DNA of 64,000 nt from Verrucomicrobium sp. BvORR034 (GTDB lineage Bacteria > Verrucomicrobiota > Verrucomicrobiia > Verrucomicrobiales > Verrucomicrobiaceae), in NCBI RefSeq assembly GCF_000739635.1, contig NZ_BATQ01000141.1:49570-113569 (forward strand). Direction: 5' to 3'. Position numbers and translations under genes: made by a program. The notes beneath the pieces are model-generated. The model was not told the origin of the DNA. It was given only the letters and a program-made list of their open reading frames with translations, and ran no database searches. This document shows positions 35,319 through 43,336 of the stretch, piece after piece (the stretch's first letter is position 1; each line of letters starts with the position of its first letter).

Positions 35319-35325
35319 TCCTGTC
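35292..35325. repeat. Dispersed paired-word repeat (ATCTTGTTAATC family), degenerate
   Basis: CCTGTCAATCTTTCC is followed by AAATCTTGTTAATCCTGTCC. It overlaps the last codons of the PEP-CTERM gene, which may account for its extended C-terminal tail. Confidence 0.6.
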
Positions 35326-35399
35326 CTTCCATCGCCCTCCCAGCCCTGACCCCACAATTCCCGATTTACGCCCACGCGGTTCCCGACTAGACTCCCCTC

Positions 35400-36023
35400 A
35401 TGTCCTCCGCCTACGGCGACTTCTCCACCACCACCACCATGCGCTGGCTGCCGGAGCCGCGGGTGGTGCCGCTTGTTCCGGCCATTGAGGAACGCGTCAC
35501 CCAGTTTGCCGGGCTCATCCGCGCGGCCAATCTCCAGGAGTTTCTGGACCCCCTCATGACGCGGCTCATCCACGACTGTTTCCGCGATGCAGGAGCTCAC
35601 GAGGGCGTGATCTGGCTCATGGACACCTCCGGCCGCAACCTCCTCTGCGCCCATCAGGAGGGCCCCGTCTCGGGACGCCTGCTCAGCTTTAGAATGCCTG
35701 TCGACAGTGGCGTCGCCGGCATGGTCCTCGCCACCCAACAGGCCTTTTGTGAAAACAACCTCAGTTCCAACCCGTCCGGTGCCAGCAAGCTGGACGAAGT
35801 GCTGGGCGTGATCGTCTGCAGCCGCATCCTCTCCCCGTTTTTCATCTCCGGCCAAATGCGTGGGCTCATCGCCTGCTACCGCACCAAGGCGAATCAGGAG
35901 GCACCGGAGCCACCTGCATTCGAACCCGATGCGATGGAGGAAGTCACCCTCCTCACCCGGTTGCTCGGTCGCCTGCTGGATCACAAACTTCTCTGCGCCG
36001 CGATCGGCGTGGATGAAAGCTAA
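35400..36023 (+). CDS. GAF-domain protein
   Basis: A 207-residue cytoplasmic protein. Residues 45-185 form a GAF domain: LIHDCFRDAGAHEGVIWLMD, then FRMPVDSGVAGMVLATQQAFCENN, then VIVCSRILSPFFISGQMRGLIACYR. GAF domains bind small molecules such as cyclic nucleotides. There is no output domain, so it must act through a partner. It ends 24 bases before a subtilisin-like protease gene on the same strand. Confidence 0.8.
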   Translation: MSSAYGDFSTTTTMRWLPEPRVVPLVPAIEERVTQFAGLIRAANLQEFLDPLMTRLIHDCFRDAGAHEGVIWLMDTSGRNLLCAHQEGPVSGRLLSFRMPVDSGVAGMVLATQQAFCENNLSSNPSGASKLDEVLGVIVCSRILSPFFISGQMRGLIACYRTKANQEAPEPPAFEPDAMEEVTLLTRLLGRLLDHKLLCAAIGVDES

Positions 36024-36047
36024 TCCCTCCCACGTCGATTATTCATC

Positions 36048-36866
36048 GTGGGTTCGTGGATCACACCAGAACAAGCCGCCGCCGCCATGAGCCGTGGTCG
36101 CGGCCATGGCATTCGCATTGCCGTGCTGGACTCCGGAGTGGAATGGAGCCACCCGGATCTTGCCAAGGTGCGCCGCGCCGATGACCTCGTCATCGTGGAG
36201 GAAGACGGCCGACTGGAGGCGGTGCCCGCCCCGGCGGGAGGCGAGGATGTCTTCGGCCACGGCACCGCCGTCGCAGGCATCCTGCACGAGATCGCGCCAG
36301 AGGCAGAGATCGGTAGTTTCCGCGTTCTGGATCTGCGCAATCAGTCCCAGAGTGAGATGATCTGCTTCGGTGCCCAGCTTGCCATCGAGCGTGGTTACCA
36401 CATCCTGAACTGCAGCTTCGGTGCCCGGCTCAAGGCGCAGGTGCTCATGTTCAAATCCTGGGTGGACCGCGCCTACCTCAGCGGTCACCACGTCGTGGCC
36501 GCCTGCAACAACGAAGACTTCCGACGTGCAGAGTGGCCCGGAGATTTCACCTCAGTCATCACCGTCAACATGCTCGCCACGCCGGAGCGGGAGTGCCTCT
36601 TCCGCAACCAGCCAGGCACTCTGGTAGAATTCGCCGCCTTGGGCGTGAATGTGAACGTTCCATGGAAGGGCGGGATCCGTCGCGACGCCTCCGGCAGCAG
36701 CTTCGCCGCGCCCCGGGCCGCCGCCCTGCTCGCACGTATGCTTTCCATCTTCCCCCATCTGTCTCCCCTGCAGGCGAAGGGACTGCTTCACCAGATCGCC
36801 AGCGGCCTCCCTCCGCGCAAACGACTTCAACTTCCAACTGCCCTGTCACAGACAATTTCTGGTTGA
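36048..36866 (+). CDS. Subtilisin-like (S8) serine protease without signal peptide
   Basis: A 272-residue S8 peptidase. The catalytic triad is visible: Asp in IAVLDSGVEWSHPDL, His in GHGTAVAGI, and Ser in ASGSSFAAPRAAALLARM. The oxyanion Asn is probably in VVAACNNEDF. There is no signal peptide, propeptide or membrane anchor, so it should act in the cytoplasm, which is unusual for the family. It starts with GTG. The GAF-domain gene just upstream may encode its regulator. Confidence 0.85.
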   Translation: MGSWITPEQAAAAMSRGRGHGIRIAVLDSGVEWSHPDLAKVRRADDLVIVEEDGRLEAVPAPAGGEDVFGHGTAVAGILHEIAPEAEIGSFRVLDLRNQSQSEMICFGAQLAIERGYHILNCSFGARLKAQVLMFKSWVDRAYLSGHHVVAACNNEDFRRAEWPGDFTSVITVNMLATPERECLFRNQPGTLVEFAALGVNVNVPWKGGIRRDASGSSFAAPRAAALLARMLSIFPHLSPLQAKGLLHQIASGLPPRKRLQLPTALSQTISG

Positions 36867-36943
36867 CATGCACTCTACAACAGTGCGTAGGGCAAAGTTC
36901 CTGCTCTCACCTGCGTACTTCTGCCATTCTCACCCCTACCGTC

Positions 36944-38200
36944 ATGTCCGCCGTTGCTACCACCGCCACCTCTCTCTCGATCCTCGTTCCGGCCGCGCTG
37001 CTGCCGGGTGAAGGAGAGGATTTGTCCTTTAATGCTTTCGACACGACCGCTCCCGCAGCGGGTCAGCTGTTCAAGGTCTTCCAGCACTTCGCCGCCCCCC
37101 GCGCTGGCGAGTTCCTGCTCGACAACGGCGATGTCCAGTTCAACGGCGAGCTGCATGAAGAAAGCAGCCTGCAGTTGATTCAGGTCTCCAGCGATGAGGA
37201 ATCGGGTGAGCCCCACATCAATGTTCGCCCCGCCATGAGCCACTTCGACTGGGCTGGAGTCATGCAGGAAGTTTCCGACGCCCTGCTGGACGAGCACTTC
37301 CTCGGCACACCTGAGGAACTGGCCCGCGTCTTCACCGAAGCTGTCCGCGAGATGGCCGGCATCGCCGCCCTCGGCTTTGCAGGTGAGGCCGTCCCCCTGC
37401 TCACTTTGCGCCAGCATCCTGAGACTCAGGGCGTGGGCGTTTCCTTCCTGGGCATCTGGCTTGCCGACAGCCGCACCATGGCAGAAATGCGCTCCTCCCT
37501 GCCCGGACAGTCCTGGCATGACGGTGCCGCCGCCGGCCAGAACCACTACATCCTGCTCGACGCCGCTGAGGTGGAAGGCCGCGGCCTCAAGGAAGCCCTG
37601 CTCAGCGCCGCCATGCTCGCCCTCGTCTTCGGCGGGGCCTCCGCCAAGGCGGATGACGGCGTCAGCGTCGGCCGCCCCACCGGTGGCAAGTTCACCTCCT
37701 TCTTTCAGCGCGACACCCGTGCTGGCGACAAGCTGGAAGTAAAGACCCAAAAGCTCGTGCAGGACGCCCCCCGCTACTATCGGGACGTGCTGGACCGCGA
37801 ACACTCGGATCTCCGCATCGTGGTCAACATTGGTGCTCAGCGCGCTTTCCTCGTGAAGGACGGCCAGATCGCCTTTGAGACCCCCATTTCCACCGGCCGC
37901 GGTCCCCGCATGACCCCGCGTGGCACCTTCAAGATCACCGAGAAAATCCGCAAAGGAAAGATCTCCACCATCTACAAGTGCCCCCTTCCCGGCTGGATGC
38001 GCGTGGGTGAAATGCCCATCGGCATGCACGAAGGTGAACTCCCCGGCTATCCCGCCTCCCACGGCTGCATCCGCATGCCCTTGGAAAGCGCCCACTTCAT
38101 CTTCGACCGCGCCCCCGTCGGCACCACGGTCCAAATCGTGGATTCCTGGTCGCCCCCGGTCGCCGGCTCCACCGCCCCTCTTGTGGCGACAGCGAATTGA
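36944..38200 (+). CDS. L,D-transpeptidase with N-terminal domain and internal membrane segment
   Basis: A 418-residue protein. Residues 1-210 form an acidic domain I do not recognise. Residues about 216-235 (EALLSAAMLALVFGGASAKA) look like a signal peptide or membrane segment. Residues about 245-410 are a YkuD domain with the catalytic ELPGYPASHGCIRM motif (Cys about 375). The enzyme would cross-link peptidoglycan in the periplasm while the N-terminal domain stays in the cytoplasm. ATG at 36944 (MSAVATTATS) is chosen. It lies 77 bases after the subtilase gene. Confidence 0.85.
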   Translation: MSAVATTATSLSILVPAALLPGEGEDLSFNAFDTTAPAAGQLFKVFQHFAAPRAGEFLLDNGDVQFNGELHEESSLQLIQVSSDEESGEPHINVRPAMSHFDWAGVMQEVSDALLDEHFLGTPEELARVFTEAVREMAGIAALGFAGEAVPLLTLRQHPETQGVGVSFLGIWLADSRTMAEMRSSLPGQSWHDGAAAGQNHYILLDAAEVEGRGLKEALLSAAMLALVFGGASAKADDGVSVGRPTGGKFTSFFQRDTRAGDKLEVKTQKLVQDAPRYYRDVLDREHSDLRIVVNIGAQRAFLVKDGQIAFETPISTGRGPRMTPRGTFKITEKIRKGKISTIYKCPLPGWMRVGEMPIGMHEGELPGYPASHGCIRMPLESAHFIFDRAPVGTTVQIVDSWSPPVAGSTAPLVATAN

Positions 38201-38235
38201 GCCCGAGCTACCAAGTCTCGCTAAGTTTCCCCCAC

Positions 38236-38262
38236 AGCCCCTTCCACCCGGAAGGGGCTTTT
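38236..38262 (+). terminator. Rho-independent terminator after the L,D-transpeptidase gene
   Basis: A ten-base stem AGCCCCTTCC/GGAAGGGGCT with a four-base loop is followed by TTT and then TCG. Confidence 0.85.
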
Positions 38263-38285
38263 CGTTTCCCTCCTGAAAGGCGGGC

Positions 38286-38306
38286 GACACCAGACCCCAG
38301 ACCTGA
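38286..38306. repeat. Degenerate 7-base repeat, three units
   Basis: GACACCA, GACCCCA and GACCTGA; the unit GACACCA is shared with the array at 53271-53313. Confidence 0.5.
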
Positions 38307-38367
38307 ACCAACACGACCTTGCAAACCTTTGCCTCATACCCAGCCACCCCTCCCCCTCATTCCGTAA

Positions 38368-38462
38368 ATTCTGTTAATTCCGTCTAAAACGCCCCGGTGT
38401 CTTCCAACGGAGCCCCTCTCCCCATCTTGTTAATCTCCTCCAGAATCTTGTTAATCCTGTCT
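38368..38462. repeat. Dispersed paired-word repeats (ATTCTGTTAATT and ATCTTGTTAATC)
   Basis: ATTCTGTTAATTCCGTCT at 38368-38385 is a variant, and a full pair of ATCTTGTTAATC words followed by CTGTCT is at 38423-38462. Both lie between the L,D-transpeptidase and scpB genes. Confidence 0.75.
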
Positions 38463-38552
38463 CTAAAATCGTCTCTTGGTCCCAGCGAAATCAAAACTTG
38501 AACTTTGTCCTTCGCTCCCCACATTCACCGTTCCCCTCACCTCGCGCATCGC

Positions 38553-39245
38553 ATGGACCTTACCCGGATCGTTGAAGCCCTGCTTTTCGCCACACAAGAG
38601 CCTCTCTCTGTTGTGGAGATGGGCCGTGCCATCCGGGAAACCGCGCGCGAGGCCAAGGAGTTCGCCCAGGAAAACAACGTCGAGGTGGACGAGGAAAAGG
38701 CTGCCATGGAGGCGGCCACGGACGACCAAGTGCGAGAAGCCTTGGACAAGCTGGTCGCCCACTACGAGCAGGATGGCCGATCCTTCACGGTCATCGAGCG
38801 CACTGCTGGCTGGCGACTTTGCGCTCGCGGCGAGTTCGGCGAGTGGTGCCGCGCCCTCTACCCCAGCAAGAAGCCAGCCCGGCTCAGCGCTCCCGCTTTG
38901 GAGACCCTGGCCATCATCGCGTACCGCCAGCCCATCACCAAGTCCGCCATCGAAGCCGTCCGCGGAGTCTCAGTGGACGCCATGGTGCAGCAGCTGCTGG
39001 ATCGCAACCTGCTCAAGGTTGACGGTCGCGCCGATCTCCCCGGACGCCCCCTGCTTTTCTCCACCACCGATCTGTTCCTCGATCACTTCGGCATCCGCCA
39101 CTTGGACGACCTCCCCAACGCCGCCGAACTCCGCCGCGTCAAGCTCCCCACCCCCGAGGAGACCGTCGAAAGCCCCAGCCCAGAACTGGCCGAGGCCAAG
39201 GAAAAAGAGAAAAAGGCCGAGAACGCCATGGAGCTGGGGCTGTAA
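38553..39245 (+). CDS. scpB: Segregation and condensation protein B
   Basis: A 230-residue partner of ScpA in the SMC complex. The tandem winged-helix layout is seen in LTRIVEALLFATQEPLSVVEM and in LSAPALETLAIIAYRQPITKSAIEAVRGV, followed by LLDRNLLKVDGRADLPGRPLLFSTTDLFLDHFGI. The C-terminal tail is charged and disordered. ATG at 38553 (MDLTRIVEALLF) is the family start. scpA lies 6.3 kb upstream rather than adjacent. It ends before a 335-base gap rich in repeats. Confidence 0.92.
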   Translation: MDLTRIVEALLFATQEPLSVVEMGRAIRETAREAKEFAQENNVEVDEEKAAMEAATDDQVREALDKLVAHYEQDGRSFTVIERTAGWRLCARGEFGEWCRALYPSKKPARLSAPALETLAIIAYRQPITKSAIEAVRGVSVDAMVQQLLDRNLLKVDGRADLPGRPLLFSTTDLFLDHFGIRHLDDLPNAAELRRVKLPTPEETVESPSPELAEAKEKEKKAENAMELGL

Positions 39246-39262
39246 GAGGCCTGCTTCGCAGA

Positions 39263-39283
39263 AGTTTTCAGTTTCAAGTTTTC
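39263..39283. repeat. Degenerate 7-base repeat, three units
   Basis: AGTTTTC, AGTTTCA and AGTTTTC. The surrounding 25 bases recur as an exact inverted copy upstream of the esterase gene at 50237-50261. Confidence 0.65.
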
Positions 39284-39389
39284 AGCGGAGGCCGTCGCCA
39301 CCCCACAGTGCCGTGGACGCTACCAAGCACCAATGCCTCCGTAAGCTGAAGCACGTTCTCCGTGGGGCGTCGGCTCCAACACCTTGACC

Positions 39390-39412
39390 ACTGACGCACT
39401 GCCCACTGACGC
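39390..39412. repeat. ACTGACGC-type repeat
   Basis: ACTGACGC, ACTGCCC and ACTGACGC follow each other. The preceding TCCAACACCTTG is shared with the related array at 53392-53431. Confidence 0.55.
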
Positions 39413-39580
39413 ACCGGCCACCCCCTCTCAGCCCTGAGAAGAACCCCACGGGAGCAACCCATCCCACCCCGACATCACCCTAAACAGGCCTGCTGATCCA
39501 CACTTGTTTCAGCTTCATGCATTTTCTGCTTTCCTCCCTGCAAAGCCTTGCTCTTAATCGTGGCGGATTTTCCGCACACG

Positions 39581-40669
39581 ATGACACTAGAAGAGGTACG
39601 CACACACATTGACCACGTAGATCAACAGCTGCTGAGGTTGTTGAACGAACGGGCCGATCTCGTGCACCACGTGGGCGAGATCAAACGCAAGGAAGGCCTG
39701 GAAATCTACGCCCCCGACCGTGAAGAGCGTCTTTTGCGCAAGCTGGTCGAGTCCAACAAGGAGCACAAAGGCCGCCTGCCGGAGAAGTCCATCCGGGCGA
39801 TTTATCGCGAAATCATCTCTGCCGCCCTGGCATTGGAGCAAGATCTGCGCATCCCCTTTCTTGGCCCCGCGGGCTCTTGGACCCATCAGGCCGCGATCAG
39901 CCGATTTGGGAACAGCGTGCTCTATCTCCCAGAAGCCAGCACAGAAGACGTCTTTGAGCGCGTCGCCACGCAAGAGGCCGACTACGGGGTGCTCCCCATC
40001 GAACACTCCACGGAAGGTGCCGTATATCACACGCTGGACCACTTGGTAGAATCTCCGTTGCAGATCTACGCCCAGTTCCTCTGGCGTACGGAGACCGTCC
40101 TCATGTCAAACGGCCCACGCGATACGGTGGACTACATCTACGGCCACCCGCAGGTGATTTCCCAGTGCCGCAAGTGGCTTGCCGTAAACTTCCCCGACGC
40201 CGAACTTCGCGAAGCCCCCTCCACCAGCCAGGCTGCGGCCTTTGCCTGTGAGCACCCGCACTCCGCTGCTCTGGGCACCGCACTCGGAGCCGAGTTGCAA
40301 GGGCTGAAGATCATCGCCACATCAATCGATGACAGCGCCTCCCAGGCCCGCTTCATCATTCTAGGACGGCGTCCAGCCCCCCCTACCGGCAACGATCACA
40401 CCCTCCTCATGGTCACGGCCCGAGATCGCGTCGGCACCCTGCTGGAGATCCTTGAGGCCTTCGTCAAACAAGGCATCAACGTCCGCCAGATCGAGAACCG
40501 CCCCGTTCCTTCCGATGAGTCCGCCGCCCAGAGCCACGTCCGCTTCTTCCTTGAGGTGACCGGGCATTGCAACGACGACAACCTCAAGACCGCCCTCGAT
40601 GAGGTGGTCAGCGATGGCGATGCCATCAAGATTCTCGGCAGCTACCCCGCCTCCAACTGGGCGGAATGA
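39581..40669 (+). CDS. pheA: Bifunctional chorismate mutase/prephenate dehydratase (P-protein)
   Basis: A 362-residue enzyme of phenylalanine synthesis in the cytoplasm. Residues 1-95 are an AroQ chorismate mutase (EEVRTHIDHVDQQLLRLLNERADLVHHVGEIKRKEG). Residues 98-275 are a prephenate dehydratase (FLGPAGSWTHQAA, GVLPIEHSTEGAV). Residues 285-360 are an ACT domain for phenylalanine feedback. The dehydratase motif normally TRF is ARF here (SQARFIILG), losing the Thr considered catalytic. The ACT motif reads ENRP instead of ESRP. ATG at 39581 is chosen; an upstream TTG is possible. Confidence 0.92.
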   Translation: MTLEEVRTHIDHVDQQLLRLLNERADLVHHVGEIKRKEGLEIYAPDREERLLRKLVESNKEHKGRLPEKSIRAIYREIISAALALEQDLRIPFLGPAGSWTHQAAISRFGNSVLYLPEASTEDVFERVATQEADYGVLPIEHSTEGAVYHTLDHLVESPLQIYAQFLWRTETVLMSNGPRDTVDYIYGHPQVISQCRKWLAVNFPDAELREAPSTSQAAAFACEHPHSAALGTALGAELQGLKIIATSIDDSASQARFIILGRRPAPPTGNDHTLLMVTARDRVGTLLEILEAFVKQGINVRQIENRPVPSDESAAQSHVRFFLEVTGHCNDDNLKTALDEVVSDGDAIKILGSYPASNWAE

Positions 40670-40715
40670 CACCGGCTTCCATCCGGTGCGTGCTACCGGC
40701 GTCCCGCCGGTTCAG
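40667..40715. repeat. Dispersed double-hairpin repeat (ACCGGC family)
   Basis: Two short stems, ACCGG-CTTCCAT-CCGGT and ACCGGC-GTCCC-GCCGGT, follow each other. The 49-base unit recurs at 62125-62173 with five base differences. It starts inside the pheA stop codon. Confidence 0.85.
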
Positions 40716-41003
40716 TTTAGTTCTCAGCGGGGTCACAAGTCCCCGCACCTTCACTCCGCCGCCAGAACAATTTCCGGATGACGGTGTGGAGGGTCTGACA
40801 GGTTTACGGCATTTCCCGCGTCATCCCTCCGCTCTCAGAACCGAACGGCACGTCCGGACTACACCTGCAGCCACGCTGCGGCGCAGTCCGATGGTCCCCA
40901 TCGGCTCATGGCGCCGAAGGAACACGCGACCAAACGCCACAGCACGTCCACGACATCTCCAGTATCAACTCTCCACAGCCCTATCCCCCATTATTTCCAC
41001 CCA
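40716..41003. other. Intergenic region, no gene recognised
   Basis: About 290 bases between the double-hairpin repeat and the end of the FAD oxidoreductase gene. Neither terminators nor a small gene with a good start was seen. Confidence 0.4.
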
Positions 41004-42419
41004 CTAGCAATCTACCAAGACCCGCTCAAGCGTCTTGATTGCCTGCGTCACGCTCCCGTTCCATGAGGTCACCGTGGGATACACCTGAGCGGTGTTGGAA
41101 AGAAACACCCGGCCTGCCACCAACTCCTCCGGAGGACGGCGGGCGTTGTATCCGGTGGTGTACAAGGGCTCCACAAAGGGGGCACGGAACACCTGACGAC
41201 GCTCCAGATCCTGGTCCCGAAGATCAGGGAAAAGCTTCTTCAAGGCCACCCACCATTCGATCGAAAGCAGGTCTTCGTCTTCGCGAAAACGGGGATCCTC
41301 CCGGTGCATATACTTCGTGAGGTACACCACATGACGGGCTCCACGCTCAGTCTCCTCTGTGAGATTGGAGGTCTCAATCACCCCATCGAAGGGATAAGTG
41401 GACTCCGGGGTGGCCACCCAGTAGTGCGGGCTCAGGGGACGCCGCAGAAACAGCAGACAATTCGTCACCCCCTGATAGTCAATGTTCATGTCCAACGGCG
41501 GCAACGCCCGGCGAAGGTTCGCGCCCAATGTGCGGTCAATGCCCTGCCACGGGGTGGTAATCACCACCTGGTCGTACACCGCCTCACCGCGGGAGGTTAC
41601 CACCAGCGGCCGGTCGGACCGGTCCAGATCCAGCATGACCATTCGCTCACGGAGACGCACCGCGCCGCCCAGAGAAGTGATGCGCTTCCCGATTATTTCC
41701 GCGATCCTCCGGTAACCTCCGCGGATGTACCCCTTCACCTCTCCCTTTTTATCCCCTTTCTCGCGATTGAACCGCGACCAGAACCACAATGCAGGCACCG
41801 CTTCATAGCGATCACCAAACTTGGCCTGCAACATCGGCTTCCAGAATACCTCAAAGGCTTTGCGGCCCGAGAGTTTGGTTAGCCATTCCACGGCTGTGAT
41901 GTCATCCAAACCTTCACTGGAGATGCGTCGTCCCTGCAAACCCGTCAGACCAACACGGATGCGATCCGCAAAACCCAAAGGCGCGAACTTAAGCAGGTCC
42001 AGTGCCTTGTTGAGGGGGAAAATTGTCGCCCCACTGGCATAACCAAAGGTGGTGGGCTTCCAGTAAACCTCGTCGCGCAATCCAAGATCCGCGAGAAGCT
42101 CCAGCAGCGGCCCATCCGTCGGCAGCATGCAGTGGTAAAATTTTTCGAAGGTGCGTCCGTCGTAGTCGCAGGTGCCACCAAGGCCACCAAGCTGCTCAGT
42201 AGCCTCAATCAGAGTGACTTGCCGGCCAGCCTCCGCCAGTCGCAGCGCACAGGCCAGCCCTGCGATGCCGCCACCAATGACGGCCACGGTCCGGGGCTGT
42301 ACACCTTTGTTGTCGAGTTGTGGGCTTGAACCGGCTGCTGCCGGCGCGGCTGTTGCATTCGCCACGGGTTCAGGGAAAGAAAATTGCGTCACAGGATGCC
42401 TCGTTAGTATTGGAGGCAC
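41004..42419 (-). CDS. FAD-dependent oxidoreductase (amine oxidase/protoporphyrinogen oxidase-like)
   Basis: A 471-residue flavoprotein. Residues about 40-75 hold the FAD-binding motif VAVIGGGIAGLACALRLAEAG with a following acidic residue (LIEATEQLGG). Later blocks GYIRGGYRRIAEIIGKRI, VVITTPWQGID and the C-terminal RVFLSNTAQVYPTVTSWNGSV resemble the amine oxidase/UDP-galactopyranose mutase-like enzymes found in glycan gene clusters. The start is a GTG. It is the last gene of the wecB-led operon, 12 bases after the glycosyltransferase gene, so a role in glycan or lipid-carrier processing is inferred. Confidence 0.82.
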   Translation of the reverse strand: MPPILTRHPVTQFSFPEPVANATAAPAAAGSSPQLDNKGVQPRTVAVIGGGIAGLACALRLAEAGRQVTLIEATEQLGGLGGTCDYDGRTFEKFYHCMLPTDGPLLELLADLGLRDEVYWKPTTFGYASGATIFPLNKALDLLKFAPLGFADRIRVGLTGLQGRRISSEGLDDITAVEWLTKLSGRKAFEVFWKPMLQAKFGDRYEAVPALWFWSRFNREKGDKKGEVKGYIRGGYRRIAEIIGKRITSLGGAVRLRERMVMLDLDRSDRPLVVTSRGEAVYDQVVITTPWQGIDRTLGANLRRALPPLDMNIDYQGVTNCLLFLRRPLSPHYWVATPESTYPFDGVIETSNLTEETERGARHVVYLTKYMHREDPRFREDEDLLSIEWWVALKKLFPDLRDQDLERRQVFRAPFVEPLYTTGYNARRPPEELVAGRVFLSNTAQVYPTVTSWNGSVTQAIKTLERVLVDC

Positions 42420-42431
42420 TGAAGCACAAAC

Positions 42432-43235
42432 TCAAACATCCGCCACCATCAACAACAAAGAACGTTGCCACGCACCGGCAGGCACCTGCATCCAGAAGCG
42501 TCCCACAACAGAACCATACTGCCTGAGCGTCCGCATGATGCGCAGCTTGCTCACCCCCTGCTTCTCGTCATAGCGCAGTGTGTAAGGAATCTCTTTAGCA
42601 GGCGCTCCAACCGTGCGCAGCTTCGCCAGTATCTCCAACATGCAGGCAAAGCCGCTGACCTCCACGAGGCGGTCGCCGTATTTTTCCACAAGTGCCCGAA
42701 TGGCCTCCGGACTGTATGCTCGAAAGCCTGTCGAATAATCGCGCACACCCTTGTACGGCAACACCAGCTTCATGGCCAGGAAGCAACCCCAGCTCAACAT
42801 CCGTCGGTGCCACGGCACCCCCTGAACCTGGCTGCCAGGCCGGAATCGTGAAGCGATCACCAACCCCATCGACTCCTGCTCCAGCACTGCCACCATCTCC
42901 GCGATGTAGCAGGGGTCATGAGAATTGTCCGCATCCATGGTCACCACCACGCCACCCAGATCAGCCGCGACGGAGAGACCCGTCTGCATGGCCCGCCCCA
43001 GCCCTTGATTTACCGTATGTTGCACCAGGCGTACAGGCATGCGCCCGGCTGCAGCCTCCGCAATCTCCGCCGTGCGATCCTTTGAGCCATCATCCACGAC
43101 AATGATCTCATACTGCCGGTCCAAGGCATCCAGCGACACCTGCAGCCGGTCGAGCAAACGCGGCAGGTCCTTCTCCTCATTGTAGGCCGGCAGGACCACC
43201 CGGATGGGAGTGGAAGTCTGGGTGGAGGAGTTCAC
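42432..43235 (-). CDS. Glycosyltransferase family 2 (dolichol-phosphate mannosyltransferase-like)
   Basis: A 268-residue GT-A fold transferase. IRVVLPAYNEEKDLPRLLDRL opens the domain, followed by EIIVVDDGSKDRTAEIAE and the metal-binding MDADNSHDP. The VIASRFRPGSQVQG segment is typical of polyprenyl-phosphate sugar transferases. Unlike the larger DPM1-type with a membrane domain, no clear transmembrane helices follow, though the C-terminus has FLAMKLVLPY. GTG at 43235 is the likely start because the upstream part of the frame has low-complexity composition. Member of the wecB-led operon. Confidence 0.85.
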   Translation of the reverse strand: MNSSTQTSTPIRVVLPAYNEEKDLPRLLDRLQVSLDALDRQYEIIVVDDGSKDRTAEIAEAAAGRMPVRLVQHTVNQGLGRAMQTGLSVAADLGGVVVTMDADNSHDPCYIAEMVAVLEQESMGLVIASRFRPGSQVQGVPWHRRMLSWGCFLAMKLVLPYKGVRDYSTGFRAYSPEAIRALVEKYGDRLVEVSGFACMLEILAKLRTVGAPAKEIPYTLRYDEKQGVSKLRIMRTLRQYGSVVGRFWMQVPAGAWQRSLLLMVADV

Positions 43236-43336
43236 CGTGTGGGAGTAGGGTTTCAAGGTGGGCAAGGGGGGGGGTTGTGAGAAAGAAATGATGCGCTTCC
43301 AGATCGAAGGATGACAGCCGCAACACTGGCCCCTGA

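Larger units (their letters stand above)
39246..39580. other. Intergenic region with repeats, no gene recognised
   Basis: It holds a 7-base repeat (39263-39283) and an ACTGACGC-type array (39390-39412). The 25-base stretch at 39261-39285 is present, in inverted orientation, at 50237-50261. No promoter was recognised for pheA. Confidence 0.5.

Noticed and set aside
36875..38347. A 490-codon minus-strand frame opposite the L,D-transpeptidase
   Set aside because: Glycine-rich antisense composition with no domain, and the plus strand holds a complete YkuD motif.
40667..40715. Possible tRNA-like fold with GGTTCA
   Set aside because: The stems are too short and the acceptor, anticodon and variable arm cannot be formed; the sequence recurs as a dispersed double hairpin.
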